A stretch of 64,000 nucleotides of DNA from positions 1-64,000 of the forward strand of contig VZRG01001333.1 of NCBI GenBank assembly GCA_013397435.1, given 5' to 3'. The notes below the pieces were generated by a model. That model saw only the letters and a program-made list of their open reading frames with translations, did not search any database and was not told where the DNA came from. Origin of the DNA: Erythrocercus mccallii. Its lineage: Eukaryota; Chordata; Aves; Passeriformes; Dicruridae. Both the position numbers and the translations under genes were made by a program. Each line of letters begins with the position of its first letter. The stretch's first letter is position 1. Positions 12,484-25,920 of the stretch are shown here, piece by piece.

Positions 12484-15400
12484 TAAAATGCCTTTTCCAG
12501 CTCAATAACCAGCTTACTAAACATCTTCTCAGTTAGCACAGTACCAATGTAAATGTGACTCTAAAACTTAAAAAAAAAAAATCCCAATCACCCCAAAAAA
12601 ATTAAAACATTTTCGTGCCCTGCAAGCAATTTTTTTTAATGTGAAAATTTAGTTTTAACTAGAGAATCTATATGGGGAAATGTCAGTAGATAAGACAGTT
12701 GGTATTTTCCATCAATCTGACTTGCTCAATTATTCTAAGTAGATAGGAAGCCCACTGTAAGGACCTTTGGTTATCGGTTCCCCTCAGTGTATTCGAGTAA
12801 TATTGCTTTTCCCACAGCTACCATGGCAACTGAGGAATATTTAGAGGTTCAGTTCAGTGGCACACGTCAGTGATAGCAAGAAGACAATGGCTGTCTGAGA
12901 GTAACATCTCTGTTCTCAGTTACCCTAGAGAACAAGCTAATGGAAGAAGAGATGCCCCATTTCTGCTACAGGTCAGAATGGTCCCGGGTTTGCTGGCATC
13001 TCATGCATGGAAGTATCAGTGACTTCTTAGGCATTTTTGCTTTCCCAACATACCATCCAGCCATTACTGGAAGTCATGCAAACATGCATCAATGCATTAC
13101 TTTTTTGCCCTTTTTTTTCCTTGAAATGTTGTGACGACAACAACTGTACAGTCAGTATTTTGTTTAAAAAGGTTATGTCCTTAATATGGCAGACTTCAGT
13201 CTTTATGATAATGAAAACTCATGTAATTTTTTTGTTACTGTAATATCTGCGCAAAGACTGTGATAGCATCCTCAGTTTGGAAGAATTAAAAATCAGAGCA
13301 TCTTAGAATTTGCTGAAAGGTCTTCAAAAGTTTTTGCCTATGAGTTTATAATTTTCAGTAAATTTTTTGTTGTGGTGGACTGAACACTGCAGTATGACAA
13401 CCGGTTTTTTTCTTTTTTCACATATATCTCCATTTAAAGTAGGAATATATTTCAGAGGTGGAGATCAGTGAAATTTTTTTAAATTACATCAAATTACATT
13501 TTTAGAAGAGATGGATTTCTGTATCAAAAATCATCCCACAGCCTAAGTATTGAACCTGACTAGAAGTGATTTAACCAGCTGTAAGGCCATGACAGTGTAA
13601 CACAAACCTTTCTGTTCTATAGCTATTGGCATGGGATTTTTTAAAAAAATTGTTTGACTTCCACTATGCTTTCTTCAGGCTCGTTGTGCCTTTGGAAACA
13701 CCATGGTACAATAACATAATTTTGAGCTGGCAAGTTCTGTATAAGTGCACATATTATAAAGATGTGCAAAGAAGAGCTCCCTTGTAATCTTACTCACTAA
13801 GATGTGTGTGCAGATGCCTTTACAGGGATCCCTAATGGTCTGCTCTGATTCATGCATGATCAGCAGGTCTGCTTCTGATGTCTGAAGTTATTACTTTCAT
13901 AGTGGCCTTTTCCTGTAAGCCTTAGTCAATTTTTCAGGGGGGTGTGCTCTTTCCTCAGCTCTGTGCTTGAGCTACTTTGGTGCAGGCCAGCATGGCTGGG
14001 ATTTTGCTCAGGGTTTTAGCTTGAATTTGGATAAACAATGATTTTGTTAATTGCAAAACAATCATGTAATACAATGAAGCTTTAAGTAAAGTAGCAAAGA
14101 ATAGAGAAATATAATTCCCTCATGTGCATCATGTGGTTCACCTGGTGATGAAAGGACCAAACACTAAGAACTCACTGAAGATGAAGGGTAAAATGGTGTG
14201 TGATGAGGACATTTTGTGCTTAGTGTCACCCCAAATCAAGTTCTAGGGTTAAAGAATTCAACTGCCACGATTAACCAATGTCAAGAAAAGATTGGAAACG
14301 GCAATCAATACTCAGTGGAATGAATCTTGAAGGTTGCATGTAAGTTTGCGTACAGTAATTTTTAAATTGCATATTTTAATGCACAAAATGCTGATTGGTT
14401 TATAACTCAAACCAGCTGCAGAAATTATGATAGTTACTTTATTTTATAGAGTACTTGTTTTCTTCTTTTCTGCTTGTTTATTTTAAGAACTTTGAAGCTT
14501 AAACAAACCCACATACTTTCATGTGTATTTAAGTTGTTCTGTCGGGCGTGAACTTTGTATCCTAGAAGCAAAACCCACAAGCTATACATTGCATTTGGTC
14601 AGATTTAACTTCAGATTTTTGTTTATGCTTCTCTCTGCAGGGATTAGATGGCCACTATTCTGAAGTGGGCTGCATTTATCTAAAGAGGTTTTTGCTGTTT
14701 TCTTGTAAAAAGGCTCACAAGCACAGAGCTCATGAATTTGGAATGGGGAAAAATACAGAAAAGAGTAAGCATTTTGCACTTGAGAAATATTGGTGTATTC
14801 AAGGATGGCCTTATTTACCAGTAGAGATTTTCTACTTCCTTTCCTCTTACACATCATGAAATGTGGCTTAATACTGCTGATCTATTGCATGGTGTTTATG
14901 GCGCCTGGCTGCATGGGGAGGTGCAGGGGCCAGTGTGCCTAGCTAAAGGCAATCTAGTCAGGACTCATTCTGGTGCTGCTGGGTTAAAATGAATCTGTTT
15001 AGGGAGAGAATTTGTCTTATCACTGTTCTTTAAACAGACAAGAAAAGGCCACTTCTGTGAGGGGTTAGAGGCTTTTCAGTAGTCGGAGTTGTCAGCCAAG
15101 TGAGTGCTCTGTTTGCTTTCCCTCTGCAGGGGCCTGTGTGCAAAGTGGAAATTCAAGGTTGAAATGGGATCTCTGCAGTCATTTATGTGAGAGTTGTACG
15201 ATGATGCCCCTAGATGAAAGAATACATAAAAATTCATAAGATACATGAGGAGCAAATTTCATTAATATTTATCAGCCTTCTTCTTTGTGGAATATACAGA
15301 TGTTAGTGCATTGTTGCATTTAAATGCAGTATACTCAAGACAGGAAAGAAGTAATGGGCAGTAAATTCCAGTAACCAAATGCTTCTGAATACATGGCCAT

Positions 15401-17984
15401 GCAGCCAGAATGATAGTATCCCTGCTTTTAGCACAGTATTTTCATCTACTCTTTTTCTCACGTGAGTTTGTGAAAATTTAACAACTTTATTATCATCCCA
15501 AGTTAGGTACGGCATTAAAGCTCTTTGTTTTTTAAAGGCTGCCCTTCAGACTTTACCAATTGCTTACCATCGCAATGCCAGCAAGACTGGAAAATTAAAC
15601 TATGGTGGTAAGACATGATTTCTGTTAACATACCCAGGTTTTAATCTACTGCACTCTTTCTGAGAGAGGACAAAAGTTCAACCTGTAGCTCATCATTCAG
15701 TGCTGCTTCAGAAGTGTAGCTGAAGGGGAGAGGGTTATTTGGAGTTACAAATGTGTTAAAGCCTATCAGATTCTGCTGTGGCTACTCATGTTCTCATGCT
15801 AGGGGGTAATTACTTGGAACCAAGGCTCTTGGCAGATGCACTTTGTGCCATACCAGAAAAACAGGCGGAGCAGTGCAGTGTAATAAGCAGTTTTGTATAA
15901 CATACTGTTCCAATTAGCTTGTGCCAGGACCTATGAACAGCACTTTCTCCCATTTTTATCTCCCAGCCAAACACAACAGTAATACCCTGGAAAACACAAG
16001 AGAACAATTACAATCAATTCATCAGTTCTTACCAAATGACAACACATAATCATTTACTGAGGAGTCCTGCATTGTTTGTGGTGACTGATGGGGCTACCCT
16101 GAAGTAAAACCAGAGTGTGAGCAGTCTTACTGTGGCAATTCTGCTTGTGCTTCAAACTTAGCAGTTTGATTTGGCAGGGTTCTCAACTGAGACTTCCTTG
16201 AACAAAACAGCATTCTGCTCTCCCAGGGTGTGGGAAAGATACCACCACCTAATTTCATATCAAAAGGCCTATATTGGTTGAGAAATTCATGCAATGCCAC
16301 CAACTTCTTGTGATATCCTGCTATATGCAGTCATCATTCCTTGTTGTAGGCATTTGTTTTCATTACAGCCCCCAGGAGCCCACGTGGTTTTGCTTTTTTC
16401 TTTCTCTTTAGCTGCTGCAGGTCCTGGCTGTGTCTGATGTTGGTTTCCAACAGTGCATGCCTTCTCTTTGGAGTTTTTGGTTGAGCAAAATGTGATAGCT
16501 ATTGAGAGAATTTCTCCTCAGCCCATATTTTAGATCAGATATTTGTGCAGATCCAGGATATACTGAAGTGCAGGAAACATCTGTGAGTTCCTGCTAAGTG
16601 GGCCCTCCAGTTTCACATTGGATTACTGTGAGAGTCAACTGTCAGCTGTAAGATAGCAGCTAGATGCATAAACATTCTCCAGGCTATCCAACAGACTTCA
16701 GAGAATTACAGCATTAATCTCAGTGTCAAAGGTGGAAAAAAAATTAAATAAAACAATAAAATTGATGCACTTCTCCCCACAGTGGAGGCTGGCTCTAATG
16801 GCCTGTCAGAGGCACAGAACTGTGTGTGTTTCAGACCTGGGCAATGCTCACTGCAGAACAGGCTATTGCAAAAATAGTACCAGAGGAGCAGTTTCAAAAA
16901 GCCCTAAGGGGAAAAATAATAATCAATGATCTAGAAAAACAGAGTTGAGGAAATGATGATAGGACTGTAAGAGTCCTGAAGGAATTGAGGACTCTGACCC
17001 TCGGAGGATTTTAACTAAATGGCTGCTTAGTTGATTGGATTTACTTGGGGACAGAGGGGCAGAGGAGCATGGAGGAAAAAAGCTTAAATGAAGCTAGATG
17101 GAGAAAAGATTCTCTAATAGATCAGACAGAACAATAGTAAGAGCTTTATTACAGTCTTGTTAAAATTCCCCCAGCTGAACTGTTATTCAGTTATCATGTT
17201 AAGATCCCACTATAGCATGTTCCCATGGGGATTTTCTTCAGTCTCAGAGGTTATATTCATGCCATAGTAGAAACAAATCAGTATTTCTTCAGTTTATGTG
17301 CCAAGGGAAGACTGAACTCATTCCTTGTGAGACATCTGCAGATCTCATCAGCCCAAAAAGACCCAGTCCATTTAGACCGGACTTCTGCAACTATCTTTTC
17401 ATCCAAGCCATAGAATGTGTCTTTAATTTCTTGCTCTTTCCTTATCCTGAATACATTGTACTGCTCCAAACATCAGTCTTTCTCCTCCCTTCTCTTCTTC
17501 TAAACACTTCGCTTTGGCTGTAGCTCAAGAGCATTCTGATATTACAGTAGGGCACTTCACCTCAAGTGATGGCTCTCCAGCTTCAACAATCTTTTGCTTT
17601 CTCCAGCCAGGAAAATGAGTGGTAGAAGCCCAAACATGTGTGATTGCCTGTCTGTGCAGAAAGGTGTTGCTGAAGGAGCACTTACTGCCTTAATTCATAC
17701 ATTCTGTGCAGGCAAATTTGTGAAGCTATCACACTGGGTCTAGGAGGAGAGTGGTTAGGTGTTCCTATGCAAATACAAAGACAAAACATGGTGCAAAGCA
17801 TGGTGACAAATGAAAATGTGTCAGCAGATGGCAAGCTGCTGCTGCTACTGGTTTATTTGTTTCCATAGCAAAAACTGCATAGCAGAAAATACCTCTGGTA
17901 AACTAACTAAGCACAGTGGTTTCTTTAGGGCAACATTTTACCTCTTTATGAGGGTCATAATGGCTGAGTTTGTTGTCTGATATC
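12484..17984. other. No gene recognised
   Basis: A long gene-less stretch with short unrelated open frames on both strands. An A run lies at about 12570-12581 just upstream of this stretch's neighbouring unique sequence, and a partial direct repeat of ATCAAATTACATT lies near 13475-13500. I see no recognisable repeat body, tRNA or exon. Confidence 0.45.
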
Positions 17985-18025
17985 AGCAGGGAGGTTCGAC
18001 TAGATGACCTTCAGTAATTCCAGTA
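17985..18025 (+). mobile_element. Possible CR1 3'-tail scrap
   Basis: The 'ggttcgactagatgacctt' block resembles the 'ggttggactagatgacct' signature near the 3' ends of CR1 elements, and a degenerate 'cag.aattcca' block follows. About 40 bp is too little to be sure; chance resemblance is a real alternative. Confidence 0.3.
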
Positions 18026-20914
18026 GTGAATTACCAGTGATGTTTATACAATTATTTAGTTCCATAATCTTAGTAGCAGCACTCTGAAATTGTTCTTTTT
18101 AAAATATAGCACATTCATAAACTATTTATTCTTAAAATTACTAGTAGAATTTTTTTCTGTGTTTGCTTTAGTGCTTTGTGGAATGCAGATGGACTATTAT
18201 GCTGACAATTACTTCACAAGACTTGCAAATATGGGGGTGAAGTCTGTGAATTTAAATACTGATACATGAATTAAGCTTTGCTTCAACAAAGACAATTCAT
18301 GATAGTTCTTTGGAAATGCTGCAATCTGTTAAAGCTGAAATGACATTAAAATACACATATTAAATATGTATTAGATAAATATTAAGGCTGAAATATGCTA
18401 ATTTTGGAGCTTGTAATTGCATTTTTTGTTTTCCTGATGTGTCTATTGATTTTTTTGATGACACCAAATTTTCCTCTTTTGATCTTTTAACACTTAAAAA
18501 AATGTAGCAGTACCAGAGTTAGTTGCATTATCGTCAGATCCTCAGTGGGTTGTTCTGTTGAACTAGTGACTCACCTCACCTTCAGTATTTACAAAGAACA
18601 TTTGGTATATCTTAGATATTAAGGGAGGTAAATAGGTATATAAAACCAATTTCCAGTCAAATGTCATTTGACACTTTGGAGTAAATATTGCATTATTTTA
18701 TGCACTATCGTTTATTATTTGCACTGAATAAAAATAAGACTTTGACCTTCAGTGATTCAGTTGGCTTTCTAGGACACAATGAAGGCTTTAGTAAATGTAA
18801 TTTAATGGTCTAGGATGTGGGTAAAAAGATGTGCAGATACAGACTGTAAGGAAAATGCTAATTATCTTAAATTTAATTACAGAAAAAGATCATGATGAGA
18901 ATACATAAAAACCCTTGAAATGCAGCCAAAACATTTTCCAAAGAACATTAAAAATGATTGCTGTTTACTAATCACAGATGATGTAGACATGAAGCTGCAG
19001 CGAGAAACACATCTAAATTTCACCTATGTGGGTAGCAGTAGAAAATTTGTGCCAGATGTAGAGAAAACCGGGACCTTAGTGTTATAGAAGAGTAATTTGT
19101 TTGAGGCTGAAGCACAGACTTCCCCATTACCTCCGAACCGTGTCAGCTGAACGTGTCAACAGCCTCCATACATGACAAATGACTCCGCACAGACTTCCTC
19201 ATCCGTGAGCACCGCTGCACACAAAATTGCATGATCTTTGTGAGGAGTCCTGCAGCTTTTGGTGATCTCCTTTTGTGTTTAATGTAAAGTCTGAAGAGTA
19301 CAGGCAGGAGAGAAATGATGGTACATGACAGCAACATTACCTATCCAATAACTGTGGGTGTTCAAGGATTACTCTGTCTTAAATGTAGCTGGGAACTTCC
19401 TTCTTCATGGCAAAGATGGAAAGTTTCACAATCCTGCGTTTTCAGATAAGAAATACATGGTAGCCAGGGCTGAAGTAGAAAAGTCTGTTTATTGAAAGAA
19501 TTGTTTATGACGATTGATTTTCATTTCAGGACTCTGACTTCCAGTTCCCTTGAAAGTACAGCTAATTTCTGAAAAGTCTCATTCTTACCTTGTTTTATCC
19601 CAACCTGAACGTTGCCTGTTCAGACAAACTGAATTCCAGGATGCTAATTTTTGTCCCTATTAAATTTAATATTTGATATATTTGATAAATCACTAAATTC
19701 AAAGGAGGATTAGGATGTTCAAAATTAGAGTTTCCTTTCATAACTTTTGATTAAACCACTTCTTTACCCCTGTTCCACTAAGGAAAAAAAGTGTAGGTAT
19801 TTGGGCTGGCTGTTTGTCTGATTGGCTTCCAGTCGTCTTTCCTAGTTCAAGATGAATAGGAAGAAAAGACAGCAAATAAAAATATCTACTGAGACACAGT
19901 AATATGAATGGATTGGGCTTCTCACTCCTGTTTAATATCCGGCTGGTTTGTTTCAACCTTTATGTTCTCTAGAATGCTACTATTTCTCAGACTGTTAGGT
20001 AATCTGAAGTTAAAATTCCCAAATCTGAAAGTGAGGTAAGTACAAACGATACGTTAAGACAAAGGAGAAATCCTCAGGTAATTCAAGGACATGGGATCAG
20101 GGTCATCTTCCTGATGGTCTGTAGTATAGTACTTGAAAGTATCACCTCCCTCATCCCACCCTTTTTTATCGTCCTGATAGATGAATTGATTACTCAAGTG
20201 CCATTTAAAGTGAGAAAAGGATAAAGGCCTGAGATGCTGCAGGTTGAGAAGGGCAGTACTGGAAAGGAAGGAAGTGACCGGGGGGCAGAGTGTGGGCTGA
20301 ATGCAAATGCAGAGCAGTGCAGGTGAGCCTTTGTCCTGCATCCCACACATGCTTTCTGCCAACAGCAAGAGCTGGCCTGACACTAGCCTACCCCGACAGC
20401 TGCTGTAAAACCCAATTGGAGAGTAATGACCCACGGACCACAGTTAGAAACCTCATGCAGCCTTGGCTGTGGATTTGGCATGTGCTTGCAAGACGTTTTC
20501 AGGGAGCTTTTGTTCTGACCTCTTAAGCAACGAGTGCCGTCAGCTGGTGTGGGGCTGGCCCCCGTGCCCAAGTGGGAACAAAGGGAACTAGGGGAGCAAG
20601 ACAAGTACCTGTGAGAGCGTCTGGAAGGCTGGCCTGGCGTGTTTGGGGAGAAAGGATTCATTATCATTTAGGCAAACCGGAAAACACTGTGGTTCATAGA
20701 CCTTTCAGGCTGTGCAACAGATGGTGTTGTTTTGGCTGGCGCAGAAGGCAGGTGTTAAAGCAACTTCCAGAGATAATGGAGCTGCAACCAGCAGAGTTGA
20801 AAAAGAGTACAGGGAATTAGAAGGCATAACACATTTACATGGAGAAAAGGAGAAGAGGAGCTTTGAAACTAAACTTGGACTTTAAAGGCAGCCATCTGAC
20901 TTGTTTGCTGCTTC
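18026..20914. other. No gene recognised
   Basis: AT-rich sequence to about 20.0 kb, then a moderately GC-rich stretch (about 20.2-20.8 kb) leading into the CR1 copy. The minus-strand frame of 126 codons at 20054-20434 and the overlapping frames have no family resemblance. I see no named feature. Confidence 0.45.
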
Positions 20915-22257
20915 TAGGTAGTCACTGGTGACTGGAAAAAGGGAAGCATTGCATGCATTTTTTTAAAAAGGTAGAAAGTGAGACCCTGGGGACTACCAAC
21001 CTGTCAGACTCACCTCTGTGCCTGGGGAGATCTTGGAACAAATCCTCCCAGAGGATATGCTACGGCAAATGGAGAATAGGGACATGATTCAAGACAGCCA
21101 GCACAGATTCACCAAGGGCAAGTCCTGCCTAAACAACTCAGTGGCCTTATGTGATGGAATGCCTATTTCAGTGGACAAGGAAGAAGCCATGTATGTCATC
21201 TGTCTGGAATCTGTAAGGCCTTTGACAGAGACCCCCACAACATCTGTCTCTGTGTTGGAAAGGTACGGATTTGAGGAGTGGACTTTTTGGTGGACGAGGA
21301 ATTGGTTGGATGGTCACATCCAGAGAGTAGTGGTCAACAACTCAGAGTTGAGATGGACATCAGTGACAAGTGGTGTCCTTCAGGGATCCGTGTTTGGACC
21401 ACTGCTGTTTAAGGTCTTCATCAGTGACGTAAAAAGTGGGATCGAGTGCACCCTCAGCAAGTTTACAGATGACACCAAGCTATGGGGTGCAGTTGGCACA
21501 CCCGGAGTGTGGGATGCCATGCAGAGGGACCTGGACGAGCTTGAGAAGTGGGCCCATGGGAATCTCCTGAAGTTTAACAAGATCAAGTACAAGGTGCTGC
21601 ACCTTAGTCAGGGCAGCTCCCCACATCAACACAGACTGGGGGATGAACAGATCAAGAGCAGTCCTGTCAAGGACCTGTGGGGCTGGTGAGAAGTGGCCCA
21701 TGGGCTGACAATGTGCATTTGCAGCCTAGGAAGCCAACTGAATCTTGGGCTGCATGAAAAGCGGTGTGGCCAGCAGCATGAGGAAGGTGATTCTGCTCTT
21801 CTCCACTCCTATTAGAGTGCACTTGGAGTACTGTGTCCAGCTCTGGGGTCTTCAGCACAGGAAAGATATGGACCTGTTGGAGCAGGACCAGAGGAGGGCC
21901 ATGAAGATGATCAGAGGGCTGGAGCATCTCTTTTGAAGACAGGCTGAAAGAGTTGGGCTTTACTGTGGCCTTTCAGTACTCAAAGGGGCTTACAAAAAAC
22001 TTTTTAGCAGGGCTTGTTGTGATAGGACAAATGGCAATTGTTTTAAACTAAAAGGGGGTAGATTTAGACTAGTTCAAAGAATTAAAAATTCTCACAGCAA
22101 GGGGAGTAAAACACTGGAACAGGTTGCCTGGAGAGGTGGTAGGTGTCCCATTGTGAAACACAGTCAGGTTGGGCAGGACTCCAAATAACCTGATCTACCA
22201 GATGATGTCATGTGATCTTTAAAGGTCCTTTCTAACCCAAACTGTTCTGTGATTCTA
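20915..22257 (+). mobile_element. CR1 LINE, 5'-truncated copy with RT and 3' tail
   Basis: This is the largest CR1 non-LTR retrotransposon in the window. It enters in the reverse transcriptase region (block 'gtgactggaaaaaggg' near 20927), runs through the RT core, the post-RT region (21745-21936, encoding LEYCVQLWG and RRAMKMIRGLEHL) and the 3' untranslated tail. It ends at 'gttctgtgattctag', close to the usual CR1 3' terminus of short ATTCTGTGA-type units. Full-length avian CR1 is about 4.5 kb, so this is a typical 5'-truncated insertion. The tail between about 21960 and 22140 looks shortened relative to other copies, and several frameshifts show it is dead. The exact 5' edge is uncertain by tens of bases. 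Confidence 0.93.
20925..21936 (+). pseudogene. CR1 ORF2 reverse transcriptase fragment (decayed)
   Basis: The source protein is the endonuclease/reverse transcriptase that copies CR1 RNA at a nicked target; only part of its RT and C-terminal region survives here. A 223-codon open stretch from 21018 to 21689 (its GTG is an internal valine codon, not a start) carries FTKGKSCL (residues 31-38), motif B SGVLQGSVFGPLLF (118-131) and motif C as FTDD at 149-152, with the aspartate codons at 21468-21473. Motif A is broken: the expected CKAFD reads at 21212-21226 in a different frame, so compensating frameshifts flank it and the catalytic aspartate is lost from the open frame. After the stop at 21687 a shifted frame (21745-21936) continues the family's C-terminal sequence. 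It cannot encode an active enzyme. Confidence 0.92.
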
Positions 22258-24867
22258 GAAGGAAAGGAGATATGATGGCCTGATCTGCTCTGGGCTCCCT
22301 CGGGAATGGTGTAAATAGCTGAAAATACATAACCTTGTCAGGACTGAGACACTATAGTTATCATCTTTTGTTGCTGATGTTTTCCATCCTCATATATCAC
22401 TGAAAGAAGAGATTTGCTGTCTGGGAGAAGTAAAAGTTGTGAAAAATGGGTGTGGATGATCCTTGTGCATGGTGATATTAATCCACCAGAGCAGAGAAAA
22501 TATGTTCAGCCAGGGAATGGGTCTTCAGTCTGCAGAGGATCTTGTCTTCAGTTATTAATCCCACCCTGTCAATTTCTGGGGTTTGTTTCTGCAGTTGAAT
22601 TTTGGGTTATAAACCCTTGCCGGGCACACCTCTTCCAGGCCATAACTCCCGCTCTGATGGTGGGCCTGGCCCGACCTCTCTGGTGTCTGCACTGCAGCTT
22701 CACCCCCTACACTGTTGTGTCCAGGGTGGATCACAGACCTGCTGGGCAGGCGCCCACACAGGGCCAGGCACTGCCTGAGAAGCCTGGCCTGCGTCACATC
22801 CTGTTTAGATCATGAGCAGCATTTGCAGCTGTGACCAAATAGTGCTGGCCAGATAACAGTACTCATTTCCTGATTAATTTAATGCTTGCTTGATTGCAAC
22901 TAGGAGGACATACCTGATACTAAAGTGAAATTCCCAAGGCTTGTGGTACAGGCTTAGTAGGAGGGCAATATTGAATCTTACTAACTCTCTACCCACATTA
23001 ACTTGCCCCTTGGCAAATACCTGGTGTCAGTCTGTCCAATTTATTTTGTGATTCAGGCATAATTTCCCACAAAGGGACACTTAAAATTAAAAAAAAAAAA
23101 AAAGGGCTATCACATTCTGCAGGAGTAAAGAAGTGCTGGATGCACCTGCACAGTTTTCTTCCAGGTCAAATACAGATCTTGCTGCAACCCCATCAGGTCA
23201 AACAAGCCTTAAGAGCACAGAGAGCAGCACATGTGATACACGTGCAGTCATTGGTGTATGCCCATTTTCAGAGCCCCTGACTGAGAGAATGACTATTTAG
23301 GTATTGCTTTCAAGCTGTAATTTCAAGGGTTATTTCCTCTTCTTCTTCTCTGTCTTATTTTAGTTGGATTTATTTTCATTCCATTGTGACGTATTTCATC
23401 ATTGTTACAGCAAAAGTAAATAGTAGCATGGTTGCTATAATAGTTGCTATGTACTGATGATTAAAGTAGAAAATATTATTCTACTCATTTCCTTTTGCTA
23501 AGTTAATGAAGAGCCATTGAAAGTCTCAAATGCCACTTACTGTTTAAGATGCACTTCATGATTGTGTCAGCTGCTCACTTGGCAGATAGTATAAAGAAAT
23601 ATGAGCTACATGTCCCAGTTAGGGAACTGTAATAATACCTGGGTTATTGCATCAGGGGGATTCTTTTCCTCCAAGGATTGGTGTGAATAGATTTTGCAAA
23701 TTATTTTAAAACTAAAATTCTTTTTACAAATTTGTCAGTCACTTGATCTGCTCTTGAACATGTGCATGGATTATAACTGGTGTTTATGGATGTGCAGCAA
23801 AAATAATCTAGGAAATATAATGTCTCTTTTCTAATTTAGACTGCTGCAGTTAGTGCTGAATGTTGATTATCATCTGCTAGGAAGATTGATGTTTAGATTG
23901 CCTAAATAGGGAACTAGAAATCTCCCTTTACAAAGACAGCTACAAAACTGCTCATTTTCCAGTGAATAAATGATACAAATACTTATTATAGTTGAAGTAT
24001 GGTTCTGTATTTTAAGTAATGTGGGGACTTACCTTGCAATAGGACATTGTGTCTAAATTATTACGTCTACATACAGCAACGTTGTGATGAAACGCATGTT
24101 GAAACAGTGCAGTACTAGACTTGTCTGTGGGAGGGTGAGAGATCCACTCTTTGAACTATCTCTGGTCTCTGCACATTGGTTTTGGCTGTATGCTGCCTGG
24201 TATTCCCAAGCCCAAAACTTTCAGCATTTGAGATTGATGTACCAAATGACAAACTGAACACCCACCGCAGGGAAAAAAAAAATCTTGCATAGAAACATGA
24301 TGCAAAGAATATTGAAATTGGGGGAGTTTTGATAGGGCAAAATGCTTACAGATTTCTTTTAAATTGTCTGCATAAAAGCACAGATATTTATCCTTCATTT
24401 CTTGTTGTCTAGTCAAGCAGATTTTCCCCACTTTCAATTTGCATTTACTATAATAGGCGCTTTGAGGAACCCTTTGTAATTTAATTTGACATGTAGTTTG
24501 TATATCTGCACAAATTTAGAATATGTGGCACTTTAAACTCACTAAAGGTCTCAGTCTTACTGAGTTTTGCTAGGCAAAGAAGGATGAACAAAATATAAAA
24601 AAAAAATCTCATCATGAGTCTTTGGAAAAGTCAAAATGTATCCTCCTTCCATAGTGCATTTGTCTTGCCTCTGGCCTAAGTTCTCAATAAAATGTGAGAT
24701 TTTGCATGACAATTGGTGCGAAGTTAGCAAGGTGCTTTATTTCTTGGCAAGTATTATCGACAAGAGATTTGAATACTATCCTTAGTTTAGAAAATTTGAA
24801 TTGGCTTAATATTCATGAATAGATGGGTCTTGTTTTTCTTCCACGAAGTGTGAACTATCACAGCACA
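22258..24867. other. No gene recognised
   Basis: A GC-rich patch at about 22620-22800 carries an open frame (22414-22815, 133 codons) without family resemblance. The rest is AT-rich. Near 23387-23394 there is a CRE-like TGACGTAT, followed by two GTTGCTAT words near 23431-23453; this is suggestive only. An isolated A run is listed separately. Confidence 0.45.
23089..23103. repeat. A15 homopolymer
   Basis: Fifteen consecutive A on the + strand after TTAAAATT. No retroposed body is recognisable immediately upstream, so it is treated as simple sequence. Confidence 0.8.
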
Positions 24868-25920
24868 ATTCAAGTCTGAAGAAAGATCAGGAAGCATCTA
24901 CTCCAATCTCCTGCTTAAAGTAATGTGAACTATGAGTTCAGATGAAGTTGCTCAGGATTTTTTTCCAGTTGATCTTGAAATCCTCCAAGGATGGAGACTC
25001 TTCAGCCTCTCTCGGCTGTCTGTTCTACTGCTTCATTGTCCAAGCAGTGCAAAAAACCTTTGTATGATAAACAATCTGGACTTCTCATTTCAGTTTATGC
25101 CTGTTGTCTCCCATTCTCCTCATCTACACCACTGTGATAAGCTGGCTTCATCTTCTCAATAACTCCTTATAGGTACCAGGAACTGCTGTCAGGTCTCACC
25201 AAAGCTGTCTCTTCTCCAGATCGAACAAGTCTAGCTGCCTCAGTTTGTCCTCAGGAGGCAAGTGTTCCAGGCCTGACCATGCTGGTCTTCTGAAATTGGT
25301 CGTTTATCACTGTCTCACTGTATCTTGTGTATCACTGTATCTTGTCTCTTGTCTCGGAGGAGGTGCTGGCTAGAGAGAGGCTGTGGTTGTGCGGTTCCTG
25401 TACCTGCAGCCTGGGTTTCTTTACTGCCAGAACACTGCTGGCTTCTGGTCAGCTCATCCCTGCACACAGCCAAGGCTAGTGCCCTGAGAGCTGCTCCCCA
25501 GCAATTACTGTTGCAGGTGTTATTCCTTCCCAGGTAGAATGGGTTTTCCTTTCTCCTTGTTGAGTTTCATAAAGCTTCTGTCAGCTCTCTCCCTCAGCCT
25601 GCCTCAGTTCCTGGAATGGCAGCTCTTCTCCCAAGCACATTGATGGCTGCCACTGTTCTTGAGTGAGCTGCATGCCAACTCATGACAGTGAGTTCTGCTA
25701 CCTCCTCTGGGTCACTGTTAACCACAACAGGTCCCAGGACAGACACCTGCATCTAACCAGCCTCCTGGCAGAGCACCCAACCATTGACCCAACCCTCTGA
25801 GCCCAACCAGCCAGTAAATTTTGTACCTGAATAGGCTGTAACATCCTGACGTGGATTCAGGAGTATTGTGGGAGATCTGTTGTAAGCCTCACTGAAGTCA
25901 AAAGGGCCCACTTGTTTCCT
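24868..25920 (-). mobile_element. Old CR1 LINE copy, reverse orientation
   Basis: Read on the + strand, this stretch follows the reverse complement of CR1. 'ctccaaggatggagactc' (about 24985) and 'cttctccagatcgaacaag' (about 25210) are reversed 3'-tail and post-RT signatures, and 'caggcctgaccatgctggt' follows near 25268. Towards the right end the minus strand encodes a recognisable RT motif A, DFSEAY, at 25899-25882, the equivalent of the DFSKAF-type motif of the family. The middle (about 25330-25560) is hard to align and may hold an insertion, or a repeat expansion around TATCACTGTATCTTGT near 25330. Divergence is clearly greater than in the copy at 20.9-22.3 kb, and no long frame survives. 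The edges are approximate. Confidence 0.8.

Noticed and set aside
17985..18010. GGTTCGA word resembling a tRNA T-loop
   Set aside because: No acceptor stem, D arm or anticodon arm at the right distances; a CR1 tail scrap explains it better.
22414..22815. 133-codon frame in a GC-rich patch after the CR1 copy
   Set aside because: No resemblance to CR1 or any protein family known to me; both strands are open there because of GC content.
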